A stretch of 64,000 nt of DNA, taken from Neisseria subflava (GTDB taxonomy: Bacteria; Pseudomonadota; Gammaproteobacteria; Burkholderiales; Neisseriaceae). The DNA lies in NCBI RefSeq assembly GCF_005221305.1, contig NZ_CP039887.1, positions 434,001 to 498,000 of the forward strand, written 5' to 3'. This document shows, piece after piece, positions 32,400 to 41,855 of the stretch. Below the pieces are notes generated by a model. That model made no database searches. It was not told where the DNA came from and saw only the letters and a list, made by a program, of their open reading frames with translations. The stretch's first letter is position 1; every line of letters starts with the position of its first letter. Made by a program: the position numbers and the translations under genes.

Positions 32400-33488
32400 A
32401 TGCCTTTATCTATAGACGAACAATTATTGCCGCACCGCAATGCCATCGACAGCATCGATGCGGAAATCCTCCGCTTGCTCAACGAGCGCGCCGGTCATGC
32501 GCATGCTATCGGCGAATTGAAAGGGAAAGGCGCGGTGTACCGTCCTGAACGGGAAGTGGCCGTTTTGCGCCGGATTCAGGATTTGAACCACGGCCCTTTG
32601 CCTAATGAATCGGTCACCCGGCTGTTTCGCGAGATTATGAGCGAATGTTTGGCAGTGGAGCGTCCGTTGACGATTGCCTATTTGGGCCCGAAGGGAACAT
32701 TTACCCAGCAAGCCGCCATCAAACATTTCGGCCACGCCGCACACACCATGGCGTGTACCACCATCGACAACTGCTTCAAACAAGTTGAAACGCGTCAAGC
32801 CGATTATTTGGTGGCGCCGGTAGAAAATTCGACCGAAGGTTCGGTGGGGCGCACTTTGGACTTGCTGGCCGTAACTGCGTTGAAAGCCTGCGGCGAAGTG
32901 GTTGTCCGCATTCATCACAACCTGCTGCGTAAAGACAGCCACGAAATCGGCGGCATTACCAAAGTTTTCGCCCATGCCCAAGCCTTGGCGCAATGCAACG
33001 ACTGGCTCGGCCGCAACCTGCCCAATGCCGAGCGTATCGCCGTAGCCAGCAATGCCGAAGCAGCGCGTTTGGTTGCCGAATCTGACAGCCCGAATGTGGC
33101 TGCCATTGCCGGACGTATCGCCGCGGAAATTTATCAGTTGAGTTTTGCCGCCGAGTGCATCGAAGACGAACCGAACAACACCACGCGCTTCTTGGTGATG
33201 GGTCATCAAGAAACCGGCCGCAGCGGCAACGACAAAACCTCTTTGGTCGTATCTGCGCCCAACCGTGCCGGTGCCGTTACTTCCTTGTTGCAACCCTTCA
33301 CCGAGTTGGGCATTTCCATGACCAAATTTGAAAGCCGCCCAAGCAAATCGGTTTTGTGGGAATACCTGTTCTTCATAGATATCGAAGGCCATCAAAGCGA
33401 TGAAAATGTCCAAAAAGCCTTGCAGCTTTTGGGCGAACGCGCTTCCTTCGTGAAAGTTGTCGGCTCTTATTCGACCGTTGTTTTGTAA
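32400..33488 (+). CDS. pheA: Bifunctional chorismate mutase / prephenate dehydratase
   Basis: PheA turns chorismate into prephenate and then phenylpyruvate for phenylalanine synthesis. In 362 residues the AroQ-type mutase comes first (about 8-90, IDSIDAEILRLLNERAGHAHAIGELKG). The dehydratase follows (about 95-270, YLGPKGTFTQQAA and the catalytic NTTRFLVMG). A C-terminal ACT domain (about 285-360) contains the ESRPSK motif for feedback binding of phenylalanine. All catalytic signatures are present. It is monocistronic and flanked by DUS hairpins. Confidence 0.96.
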   Translation: MPLSIDEQLLPHRNAIDSIDAEILRLLNERAGHAHAIGELKGKGAVYRPEREVAVLRRIQDLNHGPLPNESVTRLFREIMSECLAVERPLTIAYLGPKGTFTQQAAIKHFGHAAHTMACTTIDNCFKQVETRQADYLVAPVENSTEGSVGRTLDLLAVTALKACGEVVVRIHHNLLRKDSHEIGGITKVFAHAQALAQCNDWLGRNLPNAERIAVASNAEAARLVAESDSPNVAAIAGRIAAEIYQLSFAAECIEDEPNNTTRFLVMGHQETGRSGNDKTSLVVSAPNRAGAVTSLLQPFTELGISMTKFESRPSKSVLWEYLFFIDIEGHQSDENVQKALQLLGERASFVKVVGSYSTVVL

Positions 33489-33505
33489 GGATTATTGGGT
33501 ATAAA

Positions 33506-33533
33506 AGGCCGTCTGAAAATATTCAGACGGCCT
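33506..33533. terminator. DUS hairpin between pheA and hlyD
   Basis: The arms enclose a 4-nt loop between convergent genes, with T runs on both sides. Confidence 0.85.
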
Positions 33534-33549
33534 TTTATCGTTTTATCGA

Positions 33550-34779
33550 TTAGCGTTCGCTTAACGCTTGTTTCATACGCGTAATTGGTTTGATCAGGTA
33601 TTGGAAGATGGTTTTTTCACCGGTTTTGATGTCCACCGTTGCAACCATGCCCGGAATAATCGGCATAGGTTTGCCGTTTTTGTCTTTCAGGGAGTTGTTT
33701 TCAGTTTGGACGAGAACACGGTAATAGACTTGGTTCGGGTCAAGTTTCAAGTCGTTGGCACGGTTTTGCATGGAGTTGCTGACGGTATCGGCGCCGACGA
33801 GGGTAACTTTGCCTTCTAAACCTCCGTAGATGGAGTAGTCATAGGCACTGACTTTAACCAATGCAGGTTGGCCTGCGCGGATAAAGGCGATGTCTTGCGG
33901 ACGGATATAGGCTTCGACCAGCAGTTTGTCGTCAACGGGGATGATTTGCATGATGTCTTCGCCTGCATTCACAACGCCGCCGATGGTGGTGACTTTTATG
34001 CCTTTGACGATGCCGCGCATAGGCGCACGGATTTGCGAGCGTTCAACCGGATCGGCACGCATGGCAACGTTTTCTTTGGATTGCGCCAGCTCGGATTCGG
34101 CTTGCAAGAGTTCGTTGTTGGCATCGGCTTTGTAGCGGTTGCGGCGTTCGGAGATTTGGGTGGCCAAGTCTGCGGAATCGCGGCGCATTCTTAAAAGTTC
34201 GACTTCGGAAACCACGCCTTCGGCAACCATCGGTGCGGTAATGGCGATTTCGCGGTCAAGCGCGGCCTTGCTTTGGGAGAGGCCGCTGACGGCATCGGTC
34301 ATGGCTTGACGGCGTGCTTTGTAGGCGGCAATTTCGCGACGGCGAAGCTCAGGGCCCACGCTGTCAGGGAAGGAAAGCTTGATGCCGTAGGCTTCGGCTT
34401 TAAGACGGGCAATAGTGGCTTCGAGGTTTTCGACTTTGGCTTCGCTTTCTCGTAAAACGGCAGAGCTGCGCGTGTCGTCGAGTTTCATCAGAATCTGATC
34501 TTTCTCAACCATGTCGCCTTCTTTAACCATGATTTCGGTTACGATGCCGGGGTCGAGGCTTTGGATTACTTGCTCACGGCTGCTGGGAATGATATTGCCG
34601 TTGCCGCGGGTCACTTCTTCGACAGGGCTGTTGTATGCCCAGACGACGAAGACAATCAGGAAAAGGAAGAATAGGATGATGACCCAAAATTGGCCGCTGT
34701 GTTTTTCTTTTTGAAGGGCGGCATTGAGGTCGTTGATGAGGTGTAGGTCTTTGGATTTGACGTTGTTTTCGCGGCTCAT
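33550..34779 (-). CDS. Type I secretion membrane-fusion protein (HlyD/LapC family)
   Basis: This adaptor links the inner-membrane ABC exporter to the TolC-like channel. The 409-residue protein has one N-terminal membrane helix (about 30-50, FWVIILFFLFLIVFVVWAYN), split biotinyl-lipoyl halves, a long coiled-coil hairpin (about 110-250) and the C-terminal HlyD signature region (VLVQTENNSLKDKNGKPMPI, PGMVATVDIKTGEKTIFQYL). It is the last gene of the channel-ATPase-adaptor set on the minus strand, separated from the ATPase gene by a DUS hairpin. Confidence 0.93.
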   Translation of the reverse strand: MSRENNVKSKDLHLINDLNAALQKEKHSGQFWVIILFFLFLIVFVVWAYNSPVEEVTRGNGNIIPSSREQVIQSLDPGIVTEIMVKEGDMVEKDQILMKLDDTRSSAVLRESEAKVENLEATIARLKAEAYGIKLSFPDSVGPELRRREIAAYKARRQAMTDAVSGLSQSKAALDREIAITAPMVAEGVVSEVELLRMRRDSADLATQISERRNRYKADANNELLQAESELAQSKENVAMRADPVERSQIRAPMRGIVKGIKVTTIGGVVNAGEDIMQIIPVDDKLLVEAYIRPQDIAFIRAGQPALVKVSAYDYSIYGGLEGKVTLVGADTVSNSMQNRANDLKLDPNQVYYRVLVQTENNSLKDKNGKPMPIIPGMVATVDIKTGEKTIFQYLIKPITRMKQALSER

Positions 34780-34824
34780 AATCGTGTATCTTTATTGTGT
34801 TTGGTGGATTTTAACCATTAGGGC

Positions 34825-34861
34825 AGGCCGTCTGAAAGGGTAAGTAGGTTTCAGACGGCCT
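34825..34861. terminator. DUS hairpin inside the type I secretion operon
   Basis: The DUS arms enclose 13 nt, between the ATPase stop and the adaptor gene; likely an attenuator. Confidence 0.6.
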
Positions 34862-34867
34862 TTTGCT

Positions 34868-37081
34868 TTATTGTGCTGCCGATTGAGGGGCGGCGGCAGC
34901 TTGTTGTTGCTGCTGTTTGACTGCAGCAGCTTGTTGCTGTTGTTTGACGTTGGCTGCTTTGGCCTGTTCGTTTTGCATGAGTTTTTGCAATACCAGATCA
35001 CGCGGGCCGTCCATCACGACTTTGCCATTGTCCATCACAATGATTCGGTTGACGATTTGCAGCACTTGCGGACGGTGGGTCACCAAAAGCATGGTGCGGT
35101 TGCGGCCCCATTGGGCAATGGCATTGAGCGCCATACGCTCAGTGGCTTGATCCAGGCTGGTGGTCGGCTCGTCCAGCAAGACGACTCTCGGGTTGCGCAA
35201 GGTCATGCGCGCCAGGGCGATGATTTGTTTTTGACCGCCGGACAAGCCCAAGCCGTCTTCACCCAGAGGCATATCCAAACCGCGCGGATGGTTGCGGATG
35301 ATTTTGTCGAGGCCGAAGCGGTTGAGTGCAGTCAGTAAGTCTTGGTCGGTAGAGTAGCTGCCGGTACGTGCCAAGTCCATGTTTTCACGCAATGTGCCGA
35401 GGAACAGGCGTGGCGATTGGCTCAGCAGCAGGACTTGATCGCGCAGGAAGTTGGGGTCAAGCTGGCGCATATCGACTCCGTCAAGGGTAACGTTGCCTTT
35501 TTCAGTGTCGTACAGACCGCTGGCCAGTTTGAGCATGGTGCTTTTACCGCTGCCGATGCGGCCCAAAATACCGACTTTTTCGCCCGGTTTGATGGTCAGG
35601 CGTAAATCTTCGACGGCACTGTTGTTGTCGGCTTGATATTTGAACGATACGTTTTCAAAGGTAATGCTGCCTTGAACGTTGTCCAAAGTAATGTATTTGC
35701 GTTCCGGATTGCGCTCGATAGGGCGGGTAACGATATCGTTTACGCCTTTGAGGGCAAGTTTGGCCTGTTGGAAGCGGGTCGCCAGACCGGCGATTTGTGC
35801 CAACGGCGCCAAGGCGCGGCCGGACAGAATCACGGAGGCAATCAATGCACCCATGGTGATGCGTTCCGCATGGTTGTCGGCATGAATCAGATAGGTACCG
35901 ACGACGACCAAAAAGACGGTATTGAGCTGCTGCATGGCAACGGCGAAGTTGACCATGAAGTTGCTGGTGTCTTTGACTTTGATGGAAGAAGCGGAAGTTT
36001 TAGCGGTGTATTCGTCCCAACGTTGTTGCGCCCAAGATGTGGCGTTGTTGGTTTTCAGGGTTTCGATGCCTTCGATGGCTTCAACGGCAAGGCCGGAACG
36101 TTGCGAACCTTCTTTCATCGATTCGTTGATGTGGCGAGAGAGCGGGCGTTGTACGACAAAACCGACAATCACGACAATCGGAATGATGGTCAAGGGAACG
36201 AGTGCCAGTTTGCCGCCGACCATGGAAATCACGAAGATAAACAGCAACAGGAAAGGCAAGTCGACAATAGTCAACAAGCTGGCACTGGTCATGAACTCGC
36301 GCACGGCTTCAAATTCGCGCAGGTTGCTGGCGTATGAACCGGAAGAAGCAGGACGGTCTGCCAGACGCAATGCCATCACGCGGCGGAACAGGGCGGAGCT
36401 GATGATCAAATCGGCTTTTTTACCGGCAATATCGGTCAAGTGGCCGCGAATCATCTTGGCGGCAAATTCAAACAAAATCGCCAAGACCACGCCGATGCTC
36501 AATACCCACAAGGTTTCATAGGCCTGGTTGGGAATCACGCGGTCGTACACGTTCATCACATACAGGGAGCTGACGAGCGCAAGGAAGTTGATGATGATGG
36601 TGGCCAAAATGACTTGGTAGTAGTAGCTGCGGAAACGCCAAATGACTTTCCAAAACCATGCTTTGGGCAGATGGTATTCAGGCAACTCCGAGCGCATATC
36701 GGTCGCCATTTTAGGTTTGATAAACCAGCAGTAGCCCAAATACAGGCCGGAGAGCTGCTCATGGCTGAGTTCCTGTTCCAAACCGTCAACCTGGCGGATA
36801 TGGTATTTGCGCTCTTGGCCGGAGCCTTCGATTTGGGTGATGACCGCAGCCTCTTCGTTGTGCAGGATAATCATGACCGGCACGGCGAGCGAGGGGATGT
36901 CTTCCAGATTGCGTTTGGATAAGGTATTTTCAAAGCCGTGGCTGCGCAGGACTTCGACCAGTGAGTGATAGTTGACTTTGAGCTTTTTGTCGCGTACGAC
37001 TTCGGCGGACAAAGCGGCTTCGGATACGGGCGCACCCAAAAGGCGGGTCACTAAAACGATGTGTTCAATGATGGCTTTCAT
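34868..37081 (-). CDS. Type I secretion ABC transporter, permease/ATPase (LapB type)
   Basis: This exporter energises secretion of large adhesins or RTX proteins. Its 737 residues hold an N-terminal C39-like domain lacking the protease cysteine (about 1-125), a six-helix membrane domain (about 150-440) and an ATPase (about 475-700) with Walker A GRIGSGKSTML, signature LSGGQKQIIALARM and Walker B VVLLDEPTTSLD. Beyond the ATPase there is an unusual low-complexity tail of about 30 residues rich in Gln and Ala (KQQQQAAAVKQQQQQAAAA). The non-cleaving C39-like domain suggests a substrate with a C-terminal signal. No substrate gene lies in the window. Confidence 0.94.
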   Translation of the reverse strand: MKAIIEHIVLVTRLLGAPVSEAALSAEVVRDKKLKVNYHSLVEVLRSHGFENTLSKRNLEDIPSLAVPVMIILHNEEAAVITQIEGSGQERKYHIRQVDGLEQELSHEQLSGLYLGYCWFIKPKMATDMRSELPEYHLPKAWFWKVIWRFRSYYYQVILATIIINFLALVSSLYVMNVYDRVIPNQAYETLWVLSIGVVLAILFEFAAKMIRGHLTDIAGKKADLIISSALFRRVMALRLADRPASSGSYASNLREFEAVREFMTSASLLTIVDLPFLLLFIFVISMVGGKLALVPLTIIPIVVIVGFVVQRPLSRHINESMKEGSQRSGLAVEAIEGIETLKTNNATSWAQQRWDEYTAKTSASSIKVKDTSNFMVNFAVAMQQLNTVFLVVVGTYLIHADNHAERITMGALIASVILSGRALAPLAQIAGLATRFQQAKLALKGVNDIVTRPIERNPERKYITLDNVQGSITFENVSFKYQADNNSAVEDLRLTIKPGEKVGILGRIGSGKSTMLKLASGLYDTEKGNVTLDGVDMRQLDPNFLRDQVLLLSQSPRLFLGTLRENMDLARTGSYSTDQDLLTALNRFGLDKIIRNHPRGLDMPLGEDGLGLSGGQKQIIALARMTLRNPRVVLLDEPTTSLDQATERMALNAIAQWGRNRTMLLVTHRPQVLQIVNRIIVMDNGKVVMDGPRDLVLQKLMQNEQAKAANVKQQQQAAAVKQQQQQAAAAPQSAAQ

Positions 37082-37124
37082 ATTTTTTCGCGTAATGTTT
37101 TTGGTTTAACCGGCGGATATGGCT

Positions 37125-38393
37125 TTATTTTTGTGCCAAACCGACCCAAGCGGAGATTTTGGCCTGGGTATTTAAATAGTCGAGTGCCGCATCGCGGAAA
37201 TCGTTGCGGGCGGCAACGTAATCCTGTTCGATGGAGGATAACTCGCTGTATGCGCTCAAAACGTCGGTCAGCGTACGTCGGGCGATTTTAAACTGCAATT
37301 CGTACACTTTGATGACTTCTTTTTGGGCGGCGATGTGTTGCGCCGTCAGCACGGTACGCTGTTCGCTTTCCTGCATATCGATGGCGGATGTTTGAACGCG
37401 TTCGTTCATGTCGCGCAGGATTTGTTCGGACTTGGCTTCTGCGGCAATCAATGATTTGGCATTGCGTTCCACATTGTGGCGTGCGGCAATATCCAGCACA
37501 TTCCATGCAACGTTTAAATAAAGCTGTCTGGTGTTGCGCGTTGCACTGCCTTCCAAATTGAGGGCAGGCAGGCGTTCGGCTTTGGAAGCGTCCAAATCGG
37601 CACGGACGCTGTCGCGTTCGGCCAATTGCGCCTGATAGGACGGATTGTTGTTGCGGTTGGGGTTGTTGAAGCGTTCGCTGATGGATTTCGCCGTGTCGTT
37701 TTTAAACGGATCTTCCAAGTCGTTGGCAGTCAGCTGGCGCGAGGTATAGCGGGACAGGCGGCTCAGTGCCAAATCCATGGTGCGGCGTTGTTGGGCAATG
37801 ATGTTTGCCACTTGCAGTTGGCGCGCGCGCGCTTCAATCAGCTCGGAACGGCGGCCGGCATCATATTTGACGATGGTGTCCAAGTCTTTTAAGAGGTTGT
37901 TGTGGCGCGCCAAAGTCTGTTCGTTGAGGACCAGGGTTTCTTTTGCACGCAATGCGCTCAGATAGAGGCGGCCGATATCGCTGCCCAGCTGCTCTTGGCT
38001 TTCGGTGTATTTGTGTTGATAGTATTCTTCGCGGCTGCGGTCGCGGCGGACGGCGGCTTCAATCGCTCCCCATGAGTAGATGTTTACGCTGCCACGAACG
38101 CCGACACCGTCTTTCATATCGTTGCTGGAATATTTATTGTGTTGCGCCAGCACTTTCGTGCCGGTCAGGGTCACGACAGGATAATGACGCGCACGCGTGG
38201 CTTTGGTCGTGCTTTGCGCTGCTTCTTGAGTGGCTTTGGCTTCACGCACAATCGGGTCGCTGACTAAAGCGTCCCTGAGGATGTCTTGCAGGCTGTATGC
38301 AGAGGCCGTCTGAAACGGCAACAGACAGCAGGCAACGGCAACGGCCGATAACAAGAAACGGGGCTTTGTGGGGGAAGAATAACTATGCGACAT
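37125..38393 (-). CDS. TolC-family outer membrane channel
   Basis: This is the outer-membrane duct of the type I secretion system. The 422-residue precursor has a signal peptide (about 1-32, ending TASA) and two OEP repeats with long helices (for example LRAKETLVLNEQTLARHNNLLKDL and AQLAERDSVRADLDASKAERLPAL). It heads the operon followed by the ATPase and the adaptor. One DUS lies within the signal-peptide region (38305-38316). Confidence 0.92.
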   Translation of the reverse strand: MSHSYSSPTKPRFLLSAVAVACCLLPFQTASAYSLQDILRDALVSDPIVREAKATQEAAQSTTKATRARHYPVVTLTGTKVLAQHNKYSSNDMKDGVGVRGSVNIYSWGAIEAAVRRDRSREEYYQHKYTESQEQLGSDIGRLYLSALRAKETLVLNEQTLARHNNLLKDLDTIVKYDAGRRSELIEARARQLQVANIIAQQRRTMDLALSRLSRYTSRQLTANDLEDPFKNDTAKSISERFNNPNRNNNPSYQAQLAERDSVRADLDASKAERLPALNLEGSATRNTRQLYLNVAWNVLDIAARHNVERNAKSLIAAEAKSEQILRDMNERVQTSAIDMQESEQRTVLTAQHIAAQKEVIKVYELQFKIARRTLTDVLSAYSELSSIEQDYVAARNDFRDAALDYLNTQAKISAWVGLAQK

Positions 38394-38620
38394 GATTTTT
38401 AACCAAATGATTTATATATTATCGTTGTCTGTATCGGGTATCGCCTGAGGCATGACCGGGCGAATTTTGAACGAGAACGCATACATTTACAAAGCATAAA
38501 ACATTTTTTCCAGCTTTTCACAATATTCTGATAAAAGGTCGAGATACATGCCTTAAAGTATATTATTGCAGAGCGCGACTATCGTATTTAATGATTTTAA
38601 TGTAAAAAATCTATCAAAAA

Positions 38621-38649
38621 AGGCCGTCTGAAAGGATTTCAGACGGCCT
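38621..38649. terminator. DUS hairpin behind rsmB
   Basis: The 12-base arms enclose 5 nt and T and A runs lie on both sides. The remaining intergenic DNA (38394-38620) is AT-rich and shows no gene; it should hold the tolC-like promoter. Confidence 0.8.
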
Positions 38650-38660
38650 TTTTTTCAACC

Positions 38661-39920
38661 TTAATCCTTACGTTGCAATACGGCGGCAAAGAAGCCGTCG
38701 GTTTGGTGTTCTCCAGAGTTGAGGCGCAGGTATTTTCCGGTATCCAAATCAATCTTCAGGCTTTGCAGCAGTTCGGCGCAGTTGACGAGTTCAAACTCGG
38801 GATGCTCGGACAGGAAACGTTCGACTTGCAGCTCGTTTTCTTCCGGCAACACGCTACAGGTGGCGTACACCAAGCGGCCTTGAGGTTTCACCAGTTTGGA
38901 GGCGGCATCGAGGATGCTGTGTTGCTGTTCCAAAAGGTTGGCCACGGTCTCGGCGGATTGGCGGTATTTGAGGTCGGGATTACGACGCAGCGTGCCTAAG
39001 CCGGAGCAGGGAGCGTCCACCAACACACGGTCGGCTTTGCCTGCCAGTCGGGCGATACGGGTGTCGTGTTCGCTGCTGATGCGTTCGGGGTGGATATTGG
39101 TCAGTCCGGCGCGGGTCATGCGCGGTTTGAGGTTGGCAAGGCGTTTTTCGGCGATGTCGAAGGCGTAGATTCTGCCTTTGTTGGCCATTTGCGCGCCGAC
39201 AGCCAAGGTTTTACCGCCGGCACCGGCGCAGAAATCGACAATGATTTCGCCGCGTTTTGCGCCCACCAATAAGGCAAGCAGTTGGCTACCTTCGTCTTGA
39301 ACTTCCAGCGTGCCGTCCAAAAACAGCTCATGTTTGTTAAGCGCGATTTTGTTTTTCAGGCGGATGCCCCAAGGCGAATAAGGCGTGGCCTCTGCATCGG
39401 CACTTTCGGCTTGCAACAATGGCAATACTTTGTCGCGTTTGCCTTTCAAGGTATTGACGCGGATGTCGAGCGGGGCAGGTTGGTTGATACTGCGGCCGAA
39501 AGCGAGGATTTCTTCTTCGCTCCAATGCTGTTGCAGTTGTTCTACCAGCCATTGCGGCAATTCTGCGGCGGTATTCAGGCCGTCTGAAAACTCGGTTTTA
39601 CGGGCTTTCAAATTGCCGAGGAACTCTGTTTCTTCTTCATCAAGCAGGTCTTTGATTTGGCTGATGTTGGTGCTTCTGCCGAGAACCAGTGCGGCGAGTG
39701 CGGCTTTGCGCGGTTGCGCGTGCGGACGGCGCAGGGCGGTACTGATTTTTTGATAGTGGCGCAGCGCGGCAAAGGCGGTTTCGGCGATTTCGTGGCGGTC
39801 TTGGCGGCCGAGCTTTTTGTGTTCGCGGAAATAGGCGGAGAGGACGGCATCGGAAGGCTGTTTGAAAGTCAGCATTTCAGCCAAAACTTTGGCGGTATGG
39901 TCGAGTTGTGCGGCGTTCAT
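38661..39920 (-). CDS. rsmB: 16S rRNA (cytosine-5)-methyltransferase RsmB family
   Basis: This SAM-dependent m5C methyltransferase targets C967 of 16S rRNA in E. coli. Its 419 residues include an N-terminal NusB-like helical domain (about 1-135) and the Rossmann methyltransferase with VDFCAGAGGKTLAVG, VLVDAPCSGLGTLRRNPD and the catalytic ATCSVLPEENE. A related RsmF assignment is less likely given the NusB-like part. A DUS lies in the gene (near 39577). Confidence 0.9.
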   Translation of the reverse strand: MNAAQLDHTAKVLAEMLTFKQPSDAVLSAYFREHKKLGRQDRHEIAETAFAALRHYQKISTALRRPHAQPRKAALAALVLGRSTNISQIKDLLDEEETEFLGNLKARKTEFSDGLNTAAELPQWLVEQLQQHWSEEEILAFGRSINQPAPLDIRVNTLKGKRDKVLPLLQAESADAEATPYSPWGIRLKNKIALNKHELFLDGTLEVQDEGSQLLALLVGAKRGEIIVDFCAGAGGKTLAVGAQMANKGRIYAFDIAEKRLANLKPRMTRAGLTNIHPERISSEHDTRIARLAGKADRVLVDAPCSGLGTLRRNPDLKYRQSAETVANLLEQQHSILDAASKLVKPQGRLVYATCSVLPEENELQVERFLSEHPEFELVNCAELLQSLKIDLDTGKYLRLNSGEHQTDGFFAAVLQRKD

Positions 39921-39954
39921 AATGTAATGGGTTCTCTTAAGTTGGTAAATGGTT

Positions 39955-40803
39955 TCAGACGGCCTTCATGATGCGTTCGATTTCGTGCCAAAAGCCGTCC
40001 GGCCGTAATTCCAAAACGGCAATCAAGCCTTGGTCGATACGGCGGATTTCGGTTGCGTTCAATGTTTCGGTTTCGGCAACACGCGCAGGTGCAAGATAAG
40101 CCATACGGTCGAGCAGGTGGTAGCGGGCTTCTTGGCGTTCAAACCCGTATTCCGCCCAATCTTGAATATAGACGCCGCGCCAGCCGTATGGATTAAGCGG
40201 CGGCTCAAAAGCATGGAAACCTTGTGGAAAAAATCCGATGCCGCGCACGATTGAAGTAGGAAGCGGATTCTCCGGCAGGCCTTGTGCGGCTAAGGTTGCT
40301 TTGCCTTGCGGCGTATGCAGCAGTTTGGATTGCTGCACCAGTTTGGCGGCTTTGTCCGTCAGCGTGTCTTTAGGATTGAGGCCGCGCAGGTTCTGCACTT
40401 GATCTCCGCCGTAGTATTTACACGCCAGCTCGATATGGTAGGGCTGTTGGTTGAGGGAAACAACAAAATCCGCAGCCCCCAAAGTTTGGCCGTCTGAAAA
40501 AACGGTCAGATTATATGCGTGCAGTTTGGTGTGCGGTGCGTTGGTAAACCAAAAAGCCAGCAGCTCTTCGGCATAAATACCGAGGCGGTGGCCGAACGGG
40601 GAACGTTGGGCAAGGTGTTCATTCAGCGGAGCGGGATCGGCGTCCAATGCCAAAAGGTAGCGGAAACCGTGTTCCCCCAGTAGTTCGCGCACGCTCAATT
40701 CGCAACCGCTTTGCCACAAAGGCGGCGCAGTCAGCAGCGAGGCGAGGTCGCGGACGGGTTGGCTGGTGAGTTTCCACCATAATGCGTCTAGGGCGTAATT
40801 CAT
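39955..40803 (-). CDS. DUF1853 family protein
   Basis: This conserved proteobacterial family has no established function. The start at 40803 gives MNYALDALWWKLTSQPVRDLASLL, the family N terminus (YrbW-like DALWW...RDLA), and 282 residues; the longer open frame upstream runs through a DUS hairpin and is discarded. Other conserved parts are RLGIYAEELLAFWF, DFVVSLNQQPYHIELACKYY and GWRGVYIQDW. The acidic/lysine pattern DFVV..ELACKYY recalls PD-(D/E)XK nucleases, but that is only a suspicion. The stop codon TGA is part of a DUS. Confidence 0.8.
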   Translation of the reverse strand: MNYALDALWWKLTSQPVRDLASLLTAPPLWQSGCELSVRELLGEHGFRYLLALDADPAPLNEHLAQRSPFGHRLGIYAEELLAFWFTNAPHTKLHAYNLTVFSDGQTLGAADFVVSLNQQPYHIELACKYYGGDQVQNLRGLNPKDTLTDKAAKLVQQSKLLHTPQGKATLAAQGLPENPLPTSIVRGIGFFPQGFHAFEPPLNPYGWRGVYIQDWAEYGFERQEARYHLLDRMAYLAPARVAETETLNATEIRRIDQGLIAVLELRPDGFWHEIERIMKAV

Positions 40804-40822
40804 GCTTATCCGAATATCAGTC

Positions 40823-40860
40823 ATGCCGTCTGAAAAGCTTGTAACGTTTTCAGACGGCCT
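40823..40860. terminator. Mixed-dialect DUS inverted repeat behind trmJ
   Basis: One arm is ATGCCGTCTGAA (40823-40834), the other the complement of AGGCCGTCTGAA (40849-40860). It lies directly after the trmJ stop codon. Confidence 0.75.
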
Positions 40861-40864
40861 TAAA

Positions 40865-41680
40865 TCAGTCTTTTTTATGGATACGGTGGCTGACGGTATT
40901 GAAAAAACCGCGCAGGATATCGATGTCTTCGGTTTGCGTATTGGCACGTCCGAACAGGCTCTGCATACGGCGCATCAGGCGCTCGCCATTGCGGCGGTTG
41001 AAAAAGCCGATGTCGTTCATCACGCTTTCCATGTGGGCGACCATGCCTTTGATTTGCTCGTGGGTAGCGGCGTGGTCTTCCTGTTGAAGATGGGTCATGG
41101 GCGAATCGGTTTGGCTGAAGATTTCATAACACACGACCTGCACGGCTTGGGCAAGGTTTAGCGAGAAATAGTCGGGATTGCCGTTGATGGTCATCAGTCG
41201 GTTGCAGGCTTGGACTTCTTCGATGCTCAAGCCGAAAGTTTCGTTGCCGAAAACCAGCGCCACTTTCTCGCCGCGGTTGGCGGCCTGCAGTAATTCGGGC
41301 ACCAAATCGCGCGGCGTTTGCAGCGGCGCAGTAATTTCGCGGCGGCGGCTGGTCAGGGCGCAGGCGATGGTGGTGTCGGCAAGGGCTTCGTCCAAAGAGG
41401 CGGCAATGGTGGCATTTTCCAAAACGTCCGCCGCGCCGGAAGCGAGGATGAAACTTTCTTCCGGTAATTTAAACGATTGCGGATGCTCCGGATCGAACAC
41501 GGGCGGATTTTCCGTCATCGGCGTTGCCATCAGATTGGGGGCGACGATGGTCAATTTGTGCAGGCCCATTGTTTTCATGGCGCGCGCGGCGGAGCCGATA
41601 TTGGCAGGATGGCTGGTGCGCGTGAGGATGATGCGGATGTTGTCCAGATAAGCGGGCAGTGCGGGTTTTTCGGAAGTCAT
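40865..41680 (-). CDS. trmJ: tRNA (cytidine/uridine-2'-O-)-methyltransferase TrmJ
   Basis: TrmJ methylates the ribose at position 32 of tRNA anticodon loops. From 41680 the protein is 271 residues and starts MTSEKPALPAYLDNIRIILTRT. It shows the SPOUT motifs HPANIGSAARAMKTMG, LVFGNETFGLSIEE and the C-terminal knot segment YFSLNLAQAVQVVCYE. A longer upstream frame begins in DUS-rich DNA and is rejected. A typical C-terminal helical dimerisation extension follows. Confidence 0.92.
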   Translation of the reverse strand: MTSEKPALPAYLDNIRIILTRTSHPANIGSAARAMKTMGLHKLTIVAPNLMATPMTENPPVFDPEHPQSFKLPEESFILASGAADVLENATIAASLDEALADTTIACALTSRRREITAPLQTPRDLVPELLQAANRGEKVALVFGNETFGLSIEEVQACNRLMTINGNPDYFSLNLAQAVQVVCYEIFSQTDSPMTHLQQEDHAATHEQIKGMVAHMESVMNDIGFFNRRNGERLMRRMQSLFGRANTQTEDIDILRGFFNTVSHRIHKKD

Positions 41681-41732
41681 GTTTTGTTTTCTGTTTGTAC
41701 GGGAATCAGGTATAATGCGCCATCTTTTTGTT

Positions 41733-41762
41733 TTCAGACGGCCTTTTTCCATGCCGTCTGAA
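41733..41762. repeat. Tail-to-tail AG and AT DUS pair between trmJ and suhB
   Basis: TTCAGACGGCCT (41733-41744) is followed by ATGCCGTCTGAA (41751-41762). It lies between divergent genes, so it probably serves as an uptake site; a TATAAT (41711-41716) upstream may belong to the suhB promoter. Confidence 0.6.
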
Positions 41763-41855
41763 ATGTTCTTTAACAGCATCGGAAACGATTAACAGCCTCT
41801 TGTGTGCCATGTTCGGCGCATTAGGGCGTATTTTACCTGAATTAGAAAGAAAACC

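Noticed and set aside
40804..40947. N-terminal extension of the DUF1853 protein
   Set aside because: The extra 48 codons run through a DUS hairpin and into trmJ; the ATG at 40803 gives the family N terminus.
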